A DNA stretch of 64,000 nucleotides from Runella limosa DSM 17973 (GCF_000482465.1 NZ_KI519420.1:62001-126000); one strand, 5' to 3'. Shown: positions 32,422-42,285, counted from the first letter of the stretch. The notes: a model not told the origin generated them from the sequence alone. Translations and numbers: made by a program.

Positions 32422-34759
32422 TTTTCGGAACCTGTTAAACGACAAAGTGTATAGCAGTATCAACATCCTAGGCTTGGCAATAGGATTTTCGGCATCGGCG
32501 TTGATTTTACTTTGGGTCAATGACGAAATGAACTTTGAAAACACCCACGAGCATAAGCACCGAATTTATCAAGCGTGGAATCAGGTCACCGAAAAAGGCA
32601 AGACAAGTAGTTGGAACGTCACTCCGCAATCCATGGGGCTTGCGTTGCAAAAAGATTACCCCGAAGTTGAAAAAATGGTACGGGTAGATTGGCCTGATAA
32701 GTATTTATTCCAATCAAAAGAAACCAAAATCAAAGGAACTGTCCAGATTGTTGATTCTACCTTTTTGGACATTTTTACCTTCCCATTACTCAAAGGTGAT
32801 GCCAAAACCTGCCTCAACGCTGTCAACAGTACGGTCATTACGCAGGATTTTGCCAAAAAACTATTTGGAAATACCGACCCAATGGGGCAAATCATTAAAC
32901 TCAACAACGAAAGCGATTTTGTGGTAACAGGCGTGTTGAAAGACCTTCCTCTTAACACTGATTTTGCCTTCGAATGCCTCGTACCGTGGCGATTTAAGGT
33001 AGCCAACAACATGGAAAGTTTGTACTGGGGAAACAACTCAACTACTACCTATGTGTTGCTAAAAACGAATACCGACGCTCAGGCATTTAACCAGAAAATC
33101 AAGCATTTACGCAAACGATACGATAAAGAAACGGCCAATTGGGAAACATTCGTTTACCCCTTTGAACGGTTGCGCCTCTACGGAAACTTCAAAAATGGGG
33201 TAGAAGAAGGTGGTAAAATCGAACAAGTGCGCAACTTTTCGGTCATTGCCCTCTTGATATTGCTGATTGCGTGTATCAACTTCATGAATTTGAGCACTTC
33301 TCGTAGCGAAAAACGCGCCAAGGAAGTAGGGGTCAGAAAGGCATCTGGTGCGAGCCGCTTCTCTCTGATTAAACTGTTTTATTCCGAGTCTATTTTCACC
33401 TCATTATTGGCGGGCGTGTTAGCAATCGGCATCATCATGGTCAGCCTTCCCGCTTTCAATCAACTCATTGAATCAAAAATTGTCATTGATTGGCTGGCGC
33501 CTCAGTGGATTGCCTGCTCGTCGGCATTCGTCATCGTTACGGGATTGGTAGCAGGTTCATATCCTGCGTTATTCCTTTCGAGTTTTAATCCTTTGCAAGT
33601 ATTGAAAGGAAGTTATTTCAACATTTCATCCCCAATTACCCCGCGAAAAATACTTGTCGTTTGTCAGTTTGTGTTTTCTGTTTTGCTCATTTCCTGTACC
33701 ATGATCATCAAGCAACAATTAGATTATGCCCAAAACAGAAAATCAGGTTATGACAAAGCCAACCTAGTATATCATCCCGTAGAGGGCGATATTTCTAAAA
33801 ATTTTGACCTTATTAAAGCCGACTTGTTGAAAAACGACGTGGCGGTTTCGGTCGTAAAAACATTTTCACCCATCACCGAAACCTGGAGCAACACAGGCGG
33901 AATGCAATGGCGCGGCAAAGCCACCGACGACCACAGGAACATTGACCGTTTTGGCGCAGACGACCAAATTGTAAAAACGCTCGGACTGGAGATTGTAGAA
34001 GGACGTGACTTCGACTTAAAAGCCTATCCCACCGACTCTTCTGGGGTCATTATTAACGAAACTGCCAAAAAAATGATGGGCTTCAAAAACCCTATTGGTG
34101 AAAAAATCACCGACGGGGGTTGGGAGTTTCAGGTGATTGGGGTCGTGAAGGATTTTGTGATGCAATCGCCTTTTCGAGAAATCAATGCGGTCACAATCGC
34201 AGGCCCTAAGATGAATTTCTTCAACGCAGTACACGTCAAGTACAATGCGGCCAAACCGATGCGCGAAAATCTAGAAAAAGCAAGGGCTGTTTTCAAGAAA
34301 TACAACCCCAATTACCCGTTTGAATATCATTTTGTGGATGAAGCCTACAACAAAAAATTTGCGAGTGTAGAACGGTTATCATTCATGGCACAAGGGTTTG
34401 CTTTCTTGACCATTTTTATCACTTGCTTAGGCTTGCTTGGTTTGGCCACGTCACTGGCGCAGCAAAAAACCAAGGAAATTGGCATTCGCAAAGTGCTAGG
34501 CGCAGGCATAGGCCAAATTGTGCTGTTGATGTCAAAAGGATTTGTTACGCCAGTGCTATTGGCCTTTCTGATTGCGAGTCCGCTGTCGTACTGGATAATG
34601 AATAAATGGTTGGAAGAATACACCTACAAAATCACCATCAATCCTTTGGTTTTTGTGTTAGCGGGGCTTGTAACCGTCGTTATTGCCTTGTTTACGGTGA
34701 GCTACCAGTCCATCAAAGCCGCCTTGATGAATCCTGTCAAATCGTTGAAATCCGAGTAA
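32396..34759 (+). CDS. ABC transporter permease, MacB/FtsX type (permease 10)
   Basis: 787 aa from the ATG at 32396. The open frame reaches 76 codons upstream into permease 9, but MLRNYLKIAFRNL at this ATG is the family start. The central motif is RAKEVGVRKASGASRFSL and the last is KTKEIGIRKVLGAGIGQI. The second periplasmic domain has the W-x-N-x-GG-x-x-W-x-GK pattern shared only with permease 8. The gene is framed by near-identical direct repeats at both ends, so recombination could delete or duplicate it cleanly. It has no adjacent ATPase. Confidence 0.9.
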   Translation: MLRNYLKIAFRNLLNDKVYSSINILGLAIGFSASALILLWVNDEMNFENTHEHKHRIYQAWNQVTEKGKTSSWNVTPQSMGLALQKDYPEVEKMVRVDWPDKYLFQSKETKIKGTVQIVDSTFLDIFTFPLLKGDAKTCLNAVNSTVITQDFAKKLFGNTDPMGQIIKLNNESDFVVTGVLKDLPLNTDFAFECLVPWRFKVANNMESLYWGNNSTTTYVLLKTNTDAQAFNQKIKHLRKRYDKETANWETFVYPFERLRLYGNFKNGVEEGGKIEQVRNFSVIALLILLIACINFMNLSTSRSEKRAKEVGVRKASGASRFSLIKLFYSESIFTSLLAGVLAIGIIMVSLPAFNQLIESKIVIDWLAPQWIACSSAFVIVTGLVAGSYPALFLSSFNPLQVLKGSYFNISSPITPRKILVVCQFVFSVLLISCTMIIKQQLDYAQNRKSGYDKANLVYHPVEGDISKNFDLIKADLLKNDVAVSVVKTFSPITETWSNTGGMQWRGKATDDHRNIDRFGADDQIVKTLGLEIVEGRDFDLKAYPTDSSGVIINETAKKMMGFKNPIGEKITDGGWEFQVIGVVKDFVMQSPFREINAVTIAGPKMNFFNAVHVKYNAAKPMRENLEKARAVFKKYNPNYPFEYHFVDEAYNKKFASVERLSFMAQGFAFLTIFITCLGLLGLATSLAQQKTKEIGIRKVLGAGIGQIVLLMSKGFVTPVLLAFLIASPLSYWIMNKWLEEYTYKITINPLVFVLAGLVTVVIALFTVSYQSIKAALMNPVKSLKSE

Positions 34760-34841
34760 TTCCCCGTAGCGACGTTGCAATGCAGCGCCGCCACATTCAT
34801 AACAATTATACCACCATGCTACGCAACTACCTCAAAATCGC
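34706..34841. repeat. Direct repeat flanking permease 10, right copy
   Basis: This copy covers the end of permease 10, a degenerate palindrome (34766-34794) and the start of permease 11. It is the partner of 32268-32421, about 2.44 kb apart. The last 50 or so bases up to the codons for LRNYLKIA are identical in the two copies. Confidence 0.85.
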
Positions 34842-37233
34842 CCTTCGGAACCTTTGGCAAAACAAGGTGTACTCGTTTGTCAATATTTCGGGCTTGATGT
34901 TGGGCCTAACGGTCGTAATGCTCATCATGCTGTACGTCAAAGACGATTTATCGTTTGACCGTATTCACGAAAAAGGCCCTCACATTTTTCGATTGATACA
35001 GGACCGAAAAGACTTGCAGGGAAATCAGAGCAAAATGGGAAATACTGGCGTACCGCAAGGTCCCGCATTTGTGCGTGAACTTGGTGATTTTGAGGCGTAT
35101 TGTCGCTTTAAAAACGGTTGGAATACCCTCGTCAAAAAAGGCAACGAAGGGATTAAAGAGAATCTGATGTACACCGACAACTCCGCGTTGACGATGTTTT
35201 CGTTTGAGGTATTGGCTGGCAATAAACGCACCGCGCTCAAAGACCTGAAAAACGTGGTCATCACGGAGCGTATGGCCAAAAAATACTTTGGCGACCAAGA
35301 CCCCGTAGGAAAAGCATTGCAAATTGGAGATGAGGGAGCTGGTTTTAAACCGTTTGTTGTTTCTGCCGTTGTAAAACATCCGCCGACCAACTCTTCCATT
35401 CAGTTTGATTTATTGCTCTCTATCGACCACCTCATTTCACCTGACCCTCAGCAGCGTGCCAACGATGAAAACTGGTTCAATGCGAGTTTGAATACGTTCT
35501 TATTGGTCAATCCGAAAGCGAATGTGGCACAGTTGGATAAGAAAATGGAGGCGGTGACGGCTAAGTACACCGCTGATTTTTTGACGGAAGTTCGTAAACA
35601 AAACAAAGAGGGTAAAACCTACGAAATGAAGTTTAAACTACAACCGCTGTTTGACATGCACCTCAACCCCGACTATTACGCGTCGAACGGGCTAGAGTAC
35701 TGGTCCAACGAGCGGTACCCCAAAATTCTGTCGGGCTTGGCGTTGTTGGTGTTGATCATAGCGTGTATCAATTTTGTGAACCTTACGCTGGCTCGCTCAC
35801 TCAAACGAGCCAAAGAAATCGGTATCCGAAAAGCAACGGGCGGCACGCGAAATCATATCTTATCGCAGTTTTTAGGAGAGTCGTTTTTGCTGACGGCATT
35901 GGCTTTTATTCCCTCGTTGCTATTGGCGTATGTACTACTCCCGACGTTTAGTGAACTGACCGACAAACACTTAGAAAGCACTTACCTTTTCCAGCCTTCG
36001 ACTTTAGCCCTGTTTGGCGGTTTACTGTTCTTGGTAGCTCTCTTGGCGGGATTTTACCCTGCGTTGGTGCTTTCAGGTTTTCGCCCCATGGAGACGTTGC
36101 GTGGACAAATTAAGCTATCAGGACGGCAAACGTTCGGAAAAGCATTGGTGGTGTTTCAGTTTGTGTTGGCAGGGATATTAATTATCGGGACGGTGATTGC
36201 TGCGCGTCAATTTGACTACATCACCCATGCCGAACTTGGGTATAAAACGGACAATATTCTGCGTTTTTGGCTGCCTTGGGACCAAATAGAGAAAGTAGCC
36301 ACTCCGCTCAAACACGAGTTAGCGCAGTTGCCTTACGTCGAAAAAGTTTCCAGCAAATCAGGGGATTGGAACAGTACGATTTATCAAATCAATGGCAAAA
36401 GCACCGACTATACCTACTACGAGCACATCGACGAAAATCATTTGCAATTGATGGGGATTCCGTTGGTGCAAGGACGGTATTTTTCATCCAAATATGCCTT
36501 GGATACGGTTTCAAATATCATCGTCAACGAGGCTTTTGTACGGGAGTTTGTTCCCAAAGGTCAAGACCCTTTCACGCTTTCCATTCGTCAACACGACAAA
36601 GCACTGAACATCGTAGGGGTTGTAAAAGACTTTCATTATGCTTCGTTTAAGGAGAAAATCAAGCCCATCGTGTGGGCGCGTGATACCCGTCGGCAAGCGG
36701 GCTGTGTTCATATAGAACTAGCGGCTAACTACCCCAAAGAAGCCCTTGAGCAGATAAAGAGAGCATATAAAAAATACGTTCCGTACCTTCCCATGGAATA
36801 CTATTTCTTGGAAGATTTTCGGATGGAACGCTACGCCGACGACTTGCGCTGGAAACAGATTTTGACCTATACCTCTTTGGTTGCCATTTTGATTGCTTGC
36901 TTAGGATTATTTGGACTGGCCACGTTTGTAACCGAACAGCGTACCAAAGAAATTGGCATTCGTAAGGTACTCGGGGCGGGCGTAACGAGCATTGTGGCGC
37001 TTTTATCAAAAGACTTTTTGAAACTCGTTTTTATCGGTATTGCCATTGCGTGTCCAGTGGCTTATTATTTTGGCAATCAATGGCTTCAAGATTTTGCGTA
37101 CCGAATCGAAATCAATGCGTGGATATTTGTCATCGCAGGAAGTTTGTCGATGTTCGTGGCGTTAGGTACTGTTGCGTATCAAGCCTTCAAAACCGCCCTT
37201 TCTAATCCCGTCAAAACGTTAAAAATGGAATGA
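34816..37233 (+). CDS. ABC transporter permease, MacB/FtsX type (permease 11)
   Basis: 805 aa from the ATG at 34816. The frame is open for 70 codons upstream, but the family start MLRNYLKIALRNLWQNK begins here. The central motif is RAKEIGIRKATGGTRNHI and the C-terminal one RTKEIGIRKVLGAGVTSI. The first periplasmic domain has TGVPQGPAFVRE, and the protein has PLFDMHLNP. Permease 14, 15 kb away, has the matching GQVQGPAFKAV and PITDIHLNP, so these two are sister genes split by later insertions or moves. It ends NPVKTLKME. The next permease starts 19 bp later. Confidence 0.9.
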   Translation: MLRNYLKIALRNLWQNKVYSFVNISGLMLGLTVVMLIMLYVKDDLSFDRIHEKGPHIFRLIQDRKDLQGNQSKMGNTGVPQGPAFVRELGDFEAYCRFKNGWNTLVKKGNEGIKENLMYTDNSALTMFSFEVLAGNKRTALKDLKNVVITERMAKKYFGDQDPVGKALQIGDEGAGFKPFVVSAVVKHPPTNSSIQFDLLLSIDHLISPDPQQRANDENWFNASLNTFLLVNPKANVAQLDKKMEAVTAKYTADFLTEVRKQNKEGKTYEMKFKLQPLFDMHLNPDYYASNGLEYWSNERYPKILSGLALLVLIIACINFVNLTLARSLKRAKEIGIRKATGGTRNHILSQFLGESFLLTALAFIPSLLLAYVLLPTFSELTDKHLESTYLFQPSTLALFGGLLFLVALLAGFYPALVLSGFRPMETLRGQIKLSGRQTFGKALVVFQFVLAGILIIGTVIAARQFDYITHAELGYKTDNILRFWLPWDQIEKVATPLKHELAQLPYVEKVSSKSGDWNSTIYQINGKSTDYTYYEHIDENHLQLMGIPLVQGRYFSSKYALDTVSNIIVNEAFVREFVPKGQDPFTLSIRQHDKALNIVGVVKDFHYASFKEKIKPIVWARDTRRQAGCVHIELAANYPKEALEQIKRAYKKYVPYLPMEYYFLEDFRMERYADDLRWKQILTYTSLVAILIACLGLFGLATFVTEQRTKEIGIRKVLGAGVTSIVALLSKDFLKLVFIGIAIACPVAYYFGNQWLQDFAYRIEINAWIFVIAGSLSMFVALGTVAYQAFKTALSNPVKTLKME

Positions 37234-37252
37234 TTTAATACCATCTACTACC

Positions 37253-39673
37253 ATGCTACTACATTACATCAAAATTCTGTTTCGGAAGCAGCCCATATTT
37301 ACCGCCATCAACTTTGCGGGGCTTGTGTTAGGGATGGCAGCTAGTTTGTTGTTGTTTCGGTACGTGAGGTATGAACAAACATACGATTTACAAAGCCCAC
37401 ACGCAGAAAATATTTGGCGCGTGTATAATCAAACCATCAACGGCAAAAGTGTCGTCAACCAAGACGCCAACACGCACAGTGCCGTAGGGCCTACCCTCAA
37501 AGCAACCGTACCAAGCGTGGTCGATTACGCCCGTTTGTACTGCGGTAATACGCCCGAAGCTACGGTCGTAGTCGGCAATCAGCCTTTTGATATTAGTCGA
37601 TACTATGCCACCGACCAAGGGTTTTTGCGCATGTTTCCCCAAAAAATCGTGGAAGGAAACGCCCAAAACTGCTTGACTGCGCCGCATACGGTCATTTTGA
37701 CCAGCACAACGGCAAAGCGTCTGTTTGGGAACGGACAGGTAGTGGGCAAAGGGCTGCGTCTCAAGGATGGTCGCCTAGCAGGAACCTACACCGTGACGGC
37801 AGTGGTGGCAGACCCTCCCAAAAATACCCACCTCAAGTTTGATATGTTGGTGTCGTACGCCTCACGTTATGCGCGGGGGCATGAAGACAATTTTGAGTCG
37901 TATTGGGACTATAATTATTTCCAATTAGCGCCCGATGCTTCGACCGACGGAGTGACCAAAAAATTAGCCGAAATTAACCAGACTTTCCTCAAAAAAGAGG
38001 GAATCCAGCTCGTGATTCAGCCTTTTAAAGACATTCACTTGTATTCCAACCTTACCTACGAACTCGAACCGAACGGCAGTGCGCGTACCGTGCAGTTTTT
38101 GGGTATCATTGCTTTGGTGATATTGGTGATTGCTTTTGTGAATTACATCAACTTAACAACGGCCCTTGCCAACGAACGCGGCAAAGAAGTGGGCGTACGA
38201 AAAGTGCTGGGCGCAAGCCGTGGCACGCTCACCCAGCAGTTTTTGTGGGAAAGTTTTGTCATAAGCAGCGTGGCGTTTGGGACGGCAGTGGTGGGAGTAC
38301 AGCTCTCAACCGACTGGTTTGGGGGCATCGTTGGCCGCGATTTATCGATGAGCAACACCGTCGATGGGGTATATTGGGGCGTAAGTATCGGGTTTATTGT
38401 CCTGATATGGTTTGTGGCGGGGCTATATCCTGCCTTGCAGCTTTCGGGTTTTCGACCCGTGGAAGTGTTGCGGGGGAGATTTGTGGCGGGCAACACCGAA
38501 ACGCTTCGCAAAAGCTTGGTGGTGGTTCAGTTTGCCTGCTCGGCGGGACTGATTTTTGGGGTTTTGGTGATTGAAAAACAATTACATTTCCTAAATAACC
38601 ACGAACTTGGCGTACAACTCGACCAGTTGGTGTCGGTCAAAGTCCCTGCGTCTGAAGATACCAGAGACAGCACGATTTTTAGAAAACTAGCGCTTTTGAA
38701 GTCGGAATGTGCAAAGATTGCGGGGATTGAAGGCACGTCTTCGTCCAACATCGTTCCAGGTTTGGGCATCAATACCATTGCGGGAAGCAACCGCCCACTT
38801 CATTGGGTGAAAAAACCTGATTTTGCCAAAATTACTTCCTATTTTGTGGAAACCGACCAAGACTTTTTTCCTTTGTTTGGGGTTCAATTGTTGGCAGGAA
38901 AACACCAGTTCTTCCCCGACCGCGTAGCGCGATTCAACACCATTACCATCAACGAAACCATGCGAAAAGCCCTCGGTTTCCCGTCGCCCGAAGCGGCTAT
39001 TGGTCAACAAATTGCCTACGAAAATAGCGAAAATAATGCCTCCATGACGGTAGGGGCAGTGGTAGAAGATTTTCACATCGAATCGCTGAAAAGTACGCCC
39101 AAACCTACTTTTTACTACTGTTTTGCGCCGCAAGAGTTGGGGTATTTGACCCTAAAAATGAATGCCCGCCAATTGGAAGCGTCCCTTGGTGCGATGCAAC
39201 TCGCGTGGAAACAAATCTATCCTGAAGAGCCGTTCCGCTATTGGTTTTTGGACGAAAACTTTGCCCACCAATACCAAAATGAGCGCCAATTTAATCGAGT
39301 GTTTGGCATTTTCGCCGTGTTTGCCATTGCGATTTCGTGCTTGGGTATTTTGGGACTGACGGCTTACAATGTACAGCGCCGCCGCAAAGAGATTGGTATT
39401 CGTAAAGTGTTGGGGGCGTCGGTACTCAGTATTACGGTGATGCTCTCTACCAATTTTCTCAAGCTGATTGCTTTCGCGGTCGTGTTGGCCACACCCGTTG
39501 CTTATTACCTCATGCGCCAGTGGTTGCAGGAGTTTGCCTACCAAACCGAAATCAGCTGGTGGGTCATAGCCGCTACGGCCGTTGGGGTATTGGCGGTAGC
39601 GCTGCTGACGGTCAGCGTTCAGTCGGTCAAAGCGGCGTTGATGAATCCTGTAAAATCGTTGAAATCGGAATGA
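37253..39673 (+). CDS. ABC transporter permease, MacB/FtsX type (permease 12)
   Basis: 806 aa. The N-terminus MLLHYIKILFRKQPIFTAIN is shortened relative to the common form, lacking the RNLxKNK stretch. The middle has GKEVGVRKVLGASRGTL and the end RRKEIGIRKVLGASVLSI. The first periplasmic domain (ANTHSAVGPTLKATVPSVV) is distantly like those of permeases 5 and 9. VVQFACSAGLIFGVLVI opens the second half. It follows permease 11 by 19 bp and is followed by a degenerate palindromic element. It ends NPVKSLKSE. Confidence 0.9.
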   Translation: MLLHYIKILFRKQPIFTAINFAGLVLGMAASLLLFRYVRYEQTYDLQSPHAENIWRVYNQTINGKSVVNQDANTHSAVGPTLKATVPSVVDYARLYCGNTPEATVVVGNQPFDISRYYATDQGFLRMFPQKIVEGNAQNCLTAPHTVILTSTTAKRLFGNGQVVGKGLRLKDGRLAGTYTVTAVVADPPKNTHLKFDMLVSYASRYARGHEDNFESYWDYNYFQLAPDASTDGVTKKLAEINQTFLKKEGIQLVIQPFKDIHLYSNLTYELEPNGSARTVQFLGIIALVILVIAFVNYINLTTALANERGKEVGVRKVLGASRGTLTQQFLWESFVISSVAFGTAVVGVQLSTDWFGGIVGRDLSMSNTVDGVYWGVSIGFIVLIWFVAGLYPALQLSGFRPVEVLRGRFVAGNTETLRKSLVVVQFACSAGLIFGVLVIEKQLHFLNNHELGVQLDQLVSVKVPASEDTRDSTIFRKLALLKSECAKIAGIEGTSSSNIVPGLGINTIAGSNRPLHWVKKPDFAKITSYFVETDQDFFPLFGVQLLAGKHQFFPDRVARFNTITINETMRKALGFPSPEAAIGQQIAYENSENNASMTVGAVVEDFHIESLKSTPKPTFYYCFAPQELGYLTLKMNARQLEASLGAMQLAWKQIYPEEPFRYWFLDENFAHQYQNERQFNRVFGIFAVFAIAISCLGILGLTAYNVQRRRKEIGIRKVLGASVLSITVMLSTNFLKLIAFAVVLATPVAYYLMRQWLQEFAYQTEISWWVIAATAVGVLAVALLTVSVQSVKAALMNPVKSLKSE

Positions 39674-39679
39674 TTTCCC

Positions 39680-39725
39680 GTGGCGACGTTGCATTTGTAG
39701 CGACGTTGCAATGCAACGTCGCCAC
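39680..39725. repeat. GTTGCATGCAAC-type palindromes, one and a half copies
   Basis: A half copy, GTGGCGACGTTGCA (39680-39693), is followed by a nearly complete palindrome (39697-39725) of the same family as 22345-22372. It begins 6 bp after the stop of permease 12. Confidence 0.75.
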
Positions 39726-39812
39726 CGCAATGCAACAACAATTAAGGTTTTTTAACAGACCGTCAATGCGTTTTGTACGTACCTTGCTGCGCCATTTTAA
39801 ACGGACAAAACC

Positions 39813-42221
39813 ATGCTTCAGAATTACTTCAAAATCGGCTGGCGCAGCCTGAAAAAGAATAAGTTATACGCCATTATCAACGTCTTTGGACTTTCAGTAG
39901 GCATTACCTTTGCGATGCTAATGGGAAGCTACGTTTGGGGAGAATGGCGGGTGAACGCCGAACTAAAAGACCTAGACCGCCAATACATTCTCAAGTCAAA
40001 ATGGAAACAGCCCAACATGGGCATCGAAATCACGACCATTGCGCCGTTGGCCAAAGCGTTGAAAGAAAATTTTCCTTCGTTGGTAGAAGACTATTATCAT
40101 TTTGACGCCGTCACATCGGTAGTATCAAAAGGCGATAAAAATTTCCGAGAAGATCTTCAGCTAGGCGATTCTACCCTGTTGTCGATGTACGGATTTCCGT
40201 TGTTGGAAGGGGATCCCAAAACAGCCCTGAGTCAGCCCAATTCGGTGGTGATTTCTCAAAAAACGGCGCTGAAATATTTTGGAAAAACCAACGTCGTAGG
40301 CCAAACGCTCCAAATCGAATCGTTTTCGGGCGAGCGCCGCGATTTTATGGTGTCAGGCGTTTTGGCCAATATCCCCTACAATTCCGTGACGCAGTTTGTG
40401 TCGAGCGAAATCCCTATCTTGCTTCCACTGAGGAGTTTAGCATTCTTTGGCCGCGATGGCGCCATGACCTCTTGGGACAACGTGTATGTGGTCAATTACC
40501 TAAAACTCCGAACGGGGGCAAACCTTCCCGCGTTGAAACGAGCCATTGCGCAGCTGATTGCCACCCATTCGTCTAAAGTCATTCAAGAAAACATCGAAGT
40601 TATTCCTACGCCCCTTTCCACCCTCTACCGTGAAGAAAACAACGGCCTAGTTAATAAAACCATCGCCACACTGAGCTTGGTTGCGTTTTTTATTTTGCTC
40701 ATGGCCGTGGTCAACTTCGTCAATCTCTCGATGGGTGGCTCGGCGGCACGCCTCAAAGAAATTGGCGTTCGGAAGTCGCTTGGGAGTACCAAAACCCAAT
40801 TAATGCGGCAGTTTTTGGCTGAATCAACCCTTTTAGCCTTGTTCAGCACGGTTGTTTCGTGGGGTTTGTACGAGCTTTTACGCCCATCGTTTAGTGAATT
40901 TTTGGGAAAAGACCTCCTGCCTTTTACGAGCGCCCCGTTGGCCTTTTTATCGCTAGGAATCGGTTTGGGAATGCTTGTGGGTGGCTTGGCGGGAGCATAT
41001 CCTGCGTTTGTGCTTTCGTCGTTGCCCTCGGTGGAGTCTATCAAAGGCAAGCTCAAAAACGTGAAAGAAAACCGTCTTTTTAAATATTCGCTCATGGTGG
41101 GGCAGTTTTCGGTGGCTTTGTTTGTGTTTGGGGCGGCAGTTATCATCACAAATCAGGTCAATTATTTTTTTGAAAAAGAACTGGGATACTCTAAAGAGGC
41201 AATTGTGTGGGCATCTGTCCCCCGCGACTGGTCGGCGAAGGGGGTGGCCAAAATGGAAACCATTCGCAATGAAATGGCGCGTTTGCCGCAGGTAAGCGAA
41301 GTATCGTTGTCGTACGAAATCCCCGACGGGCGTACGGGGTTTCAGTCGGGCGTTTTTAAGCTGGGGCAAGATTCTACCCAAGCGACGTTTATGCCTGTGT
41401 TGCAGACCGACGAACACTATGCCCAAACCTACCAGATTCCGATGGCGAGCGGGATTTATTTTGGTCAAAATCCAGCGGTGGGTGCTCAAGTACCACTCGT
41501 CATCAACCAATCGGCGGCCAAAAAACTCGGTTTTACACCCGAAAGCGCACTTGGACAGCAAGTACGTTTGGTTGGTTTTGGACAACTTTTCCACATTGTG
41601 GGCGTCACCAAAGATTTTCATTTTCAATCCATGCGCGACCAAGTAGGGGCATTGGCTTTTGTGCACCTCAAAACCCTGAATAACTATCGCTACTTTTCGT
41701 TCAAATTGCGCCCTTCTACCGTGGCAGAGGGTGTTGCGGCGGTAGAACACAAATGGCGTGAATTACTCCCTGGTGCTCCTTTTGAGTATAAGTTTTTGGA
41801 CGACATGCTTCAAAAGCTCTATCAAACCGAAATTCGCCTCAAAAAAGCTGCTCATACGGCTACGCTGTTGGCCATCATCATTGTGTTATTGGGGGTAATC
41901 GGAATGGTGTCGCTAAGTGTGACACGTCGCACCAAAGAACTCGGTATTCGTAAGGTCTTGGGCGCTTCGCCTGCGAGTTTGGTGGGCTTGTTTTTGAAGG
42001 AGTTTTTGGTGGTAGCAGCCTTGGCAACGGCAGTTGCGTTTCCGTTGGTGTTTGTAAGTATGAAAAATTGGCTTCAAAGCTACGCCTATCGGGTCGAAAT
42101 GAGCTGGACAGCGTTTGCGTTTGTGGCAGGAAGTTTCGGAATTGTTATCATTCTTCTGGTAAGTGTGCAAACCATAAAGGCTTCATTATCAAACCCTACG
42201 CATTCGATAAAAGTCGAATAA
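39813..42221 (+). CDS. ABC transporter permease, MacB/FtsX type (permease 13, last of the array)
   Basis: 802 aa. MLQNYFKIGWRSLKKNKLYA and TM1 are standard, but the start of the first periplasmic domain (WRVNAELKDLDRQYILKS) lacks the Y-D-x-F/H-x-x-x-x-R-IYR pattern of the others. The central motif is RLKEIGVRKSLGSTKTQL and the C-terminal one RTKELGIRKVLGASPASL. It ends NPTHSIKVE instead of NPVKSLKSE. It is thus one of the more divergent members. It stands alone, with 139 bp including palindromes upstream and a 112-bp gap before small secreted-protein genes. Confidence 0.9.
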   Translation: MLQNYFKIGWRSLKKNKLYAIINVFGLSVGITFAMLMGSYVWGEWRVNAELKDLDRQYILKSKWKQPNMGIEITTIAPLAKALKENFPSLVEDYYHFDAVTSVVSKGDKNFREDLQLGDSTLLSMYGFPLLEGDPKTALSQPNSVVISQKTALKYFGKTNVVGQTLQIESFSGERRDFMVSGVLANIPYNSVTQFVSSEIPILLPLRSLAFFGRDGAMTSWDNVYVVNYLKLRTGANLPALKRAIAQLIATHSSKVIQENIEVIPTPLSTLYREENNGLVNKTIATLSLVAFFILLMAVVNFVNLSMGGSAARLKEIGVRKSLGSTKTQLMRQFLAESTLLALFSTVVSWGLYELLRPSFSEFLGKDLLPFTSAPLAFLSLGIGLGMLVGGLAGAYPAFVLSSLPSVESIKGKLKNVKENRLFKYSLMVGQFSVALFVFGAAVIITNQVNYFFEKELGYSKEAIVWASVPRDWSAKGVAKMETIRNEMARLPQVSEVSLSYEIPDGRTGFQSGVFKLGQDSTQATFMPVLQTDEHYAQTYQIPMASGIYFGQNPAVGAQVPLVINQSAAKKLGFTPESALGQQVRLVGFGQLFHIVGVTKDFHFQSMRDQVGALAFVHLKTLNNYRYFSFKLRPSTVAEGVAAVEHKWRELLPGAPFEYKFLDDMLQKLYQTEIRLKKAAHTATLLAIIIVLLGVIGMVSLSVTRRTKELGIRKVLGASPASLVGLFLKEFLVVAALATAVAFPLVFVSMKNWLQSYAYRVEMSWTAFAFVAGSFGIVIILLVSVQTIKASLSNPTHSIKVE

Positions 42222-42285
42222 CAAACTTTTACATTTCGTTTACATTCTTTTACGGGAAAAATTCTGTGGTTTTTGTAGGTTAAGA

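Noticed and set aside
34606-34815. N-terminal extension of permease 11 by 70 codons
   Set aside because: Same reason: the extension is an out-of-frame reading of permease 10 and the intergenic repeat, while the family start is at 34816.
22345-39725. CRISPR array or insertion-sequence ends for the GTTGCATGCAAC palindromes
   Set aside because: The copies are kilobases apart, have no regular spacers, and no transposase gene or target duplication is visible.
8940-42221. Biosynthetic (antibiotic) cluster with many transporters
   Set aside because: No biosynthetic enzyme, carrier protein or precursor peptide gene is present among the permeases.
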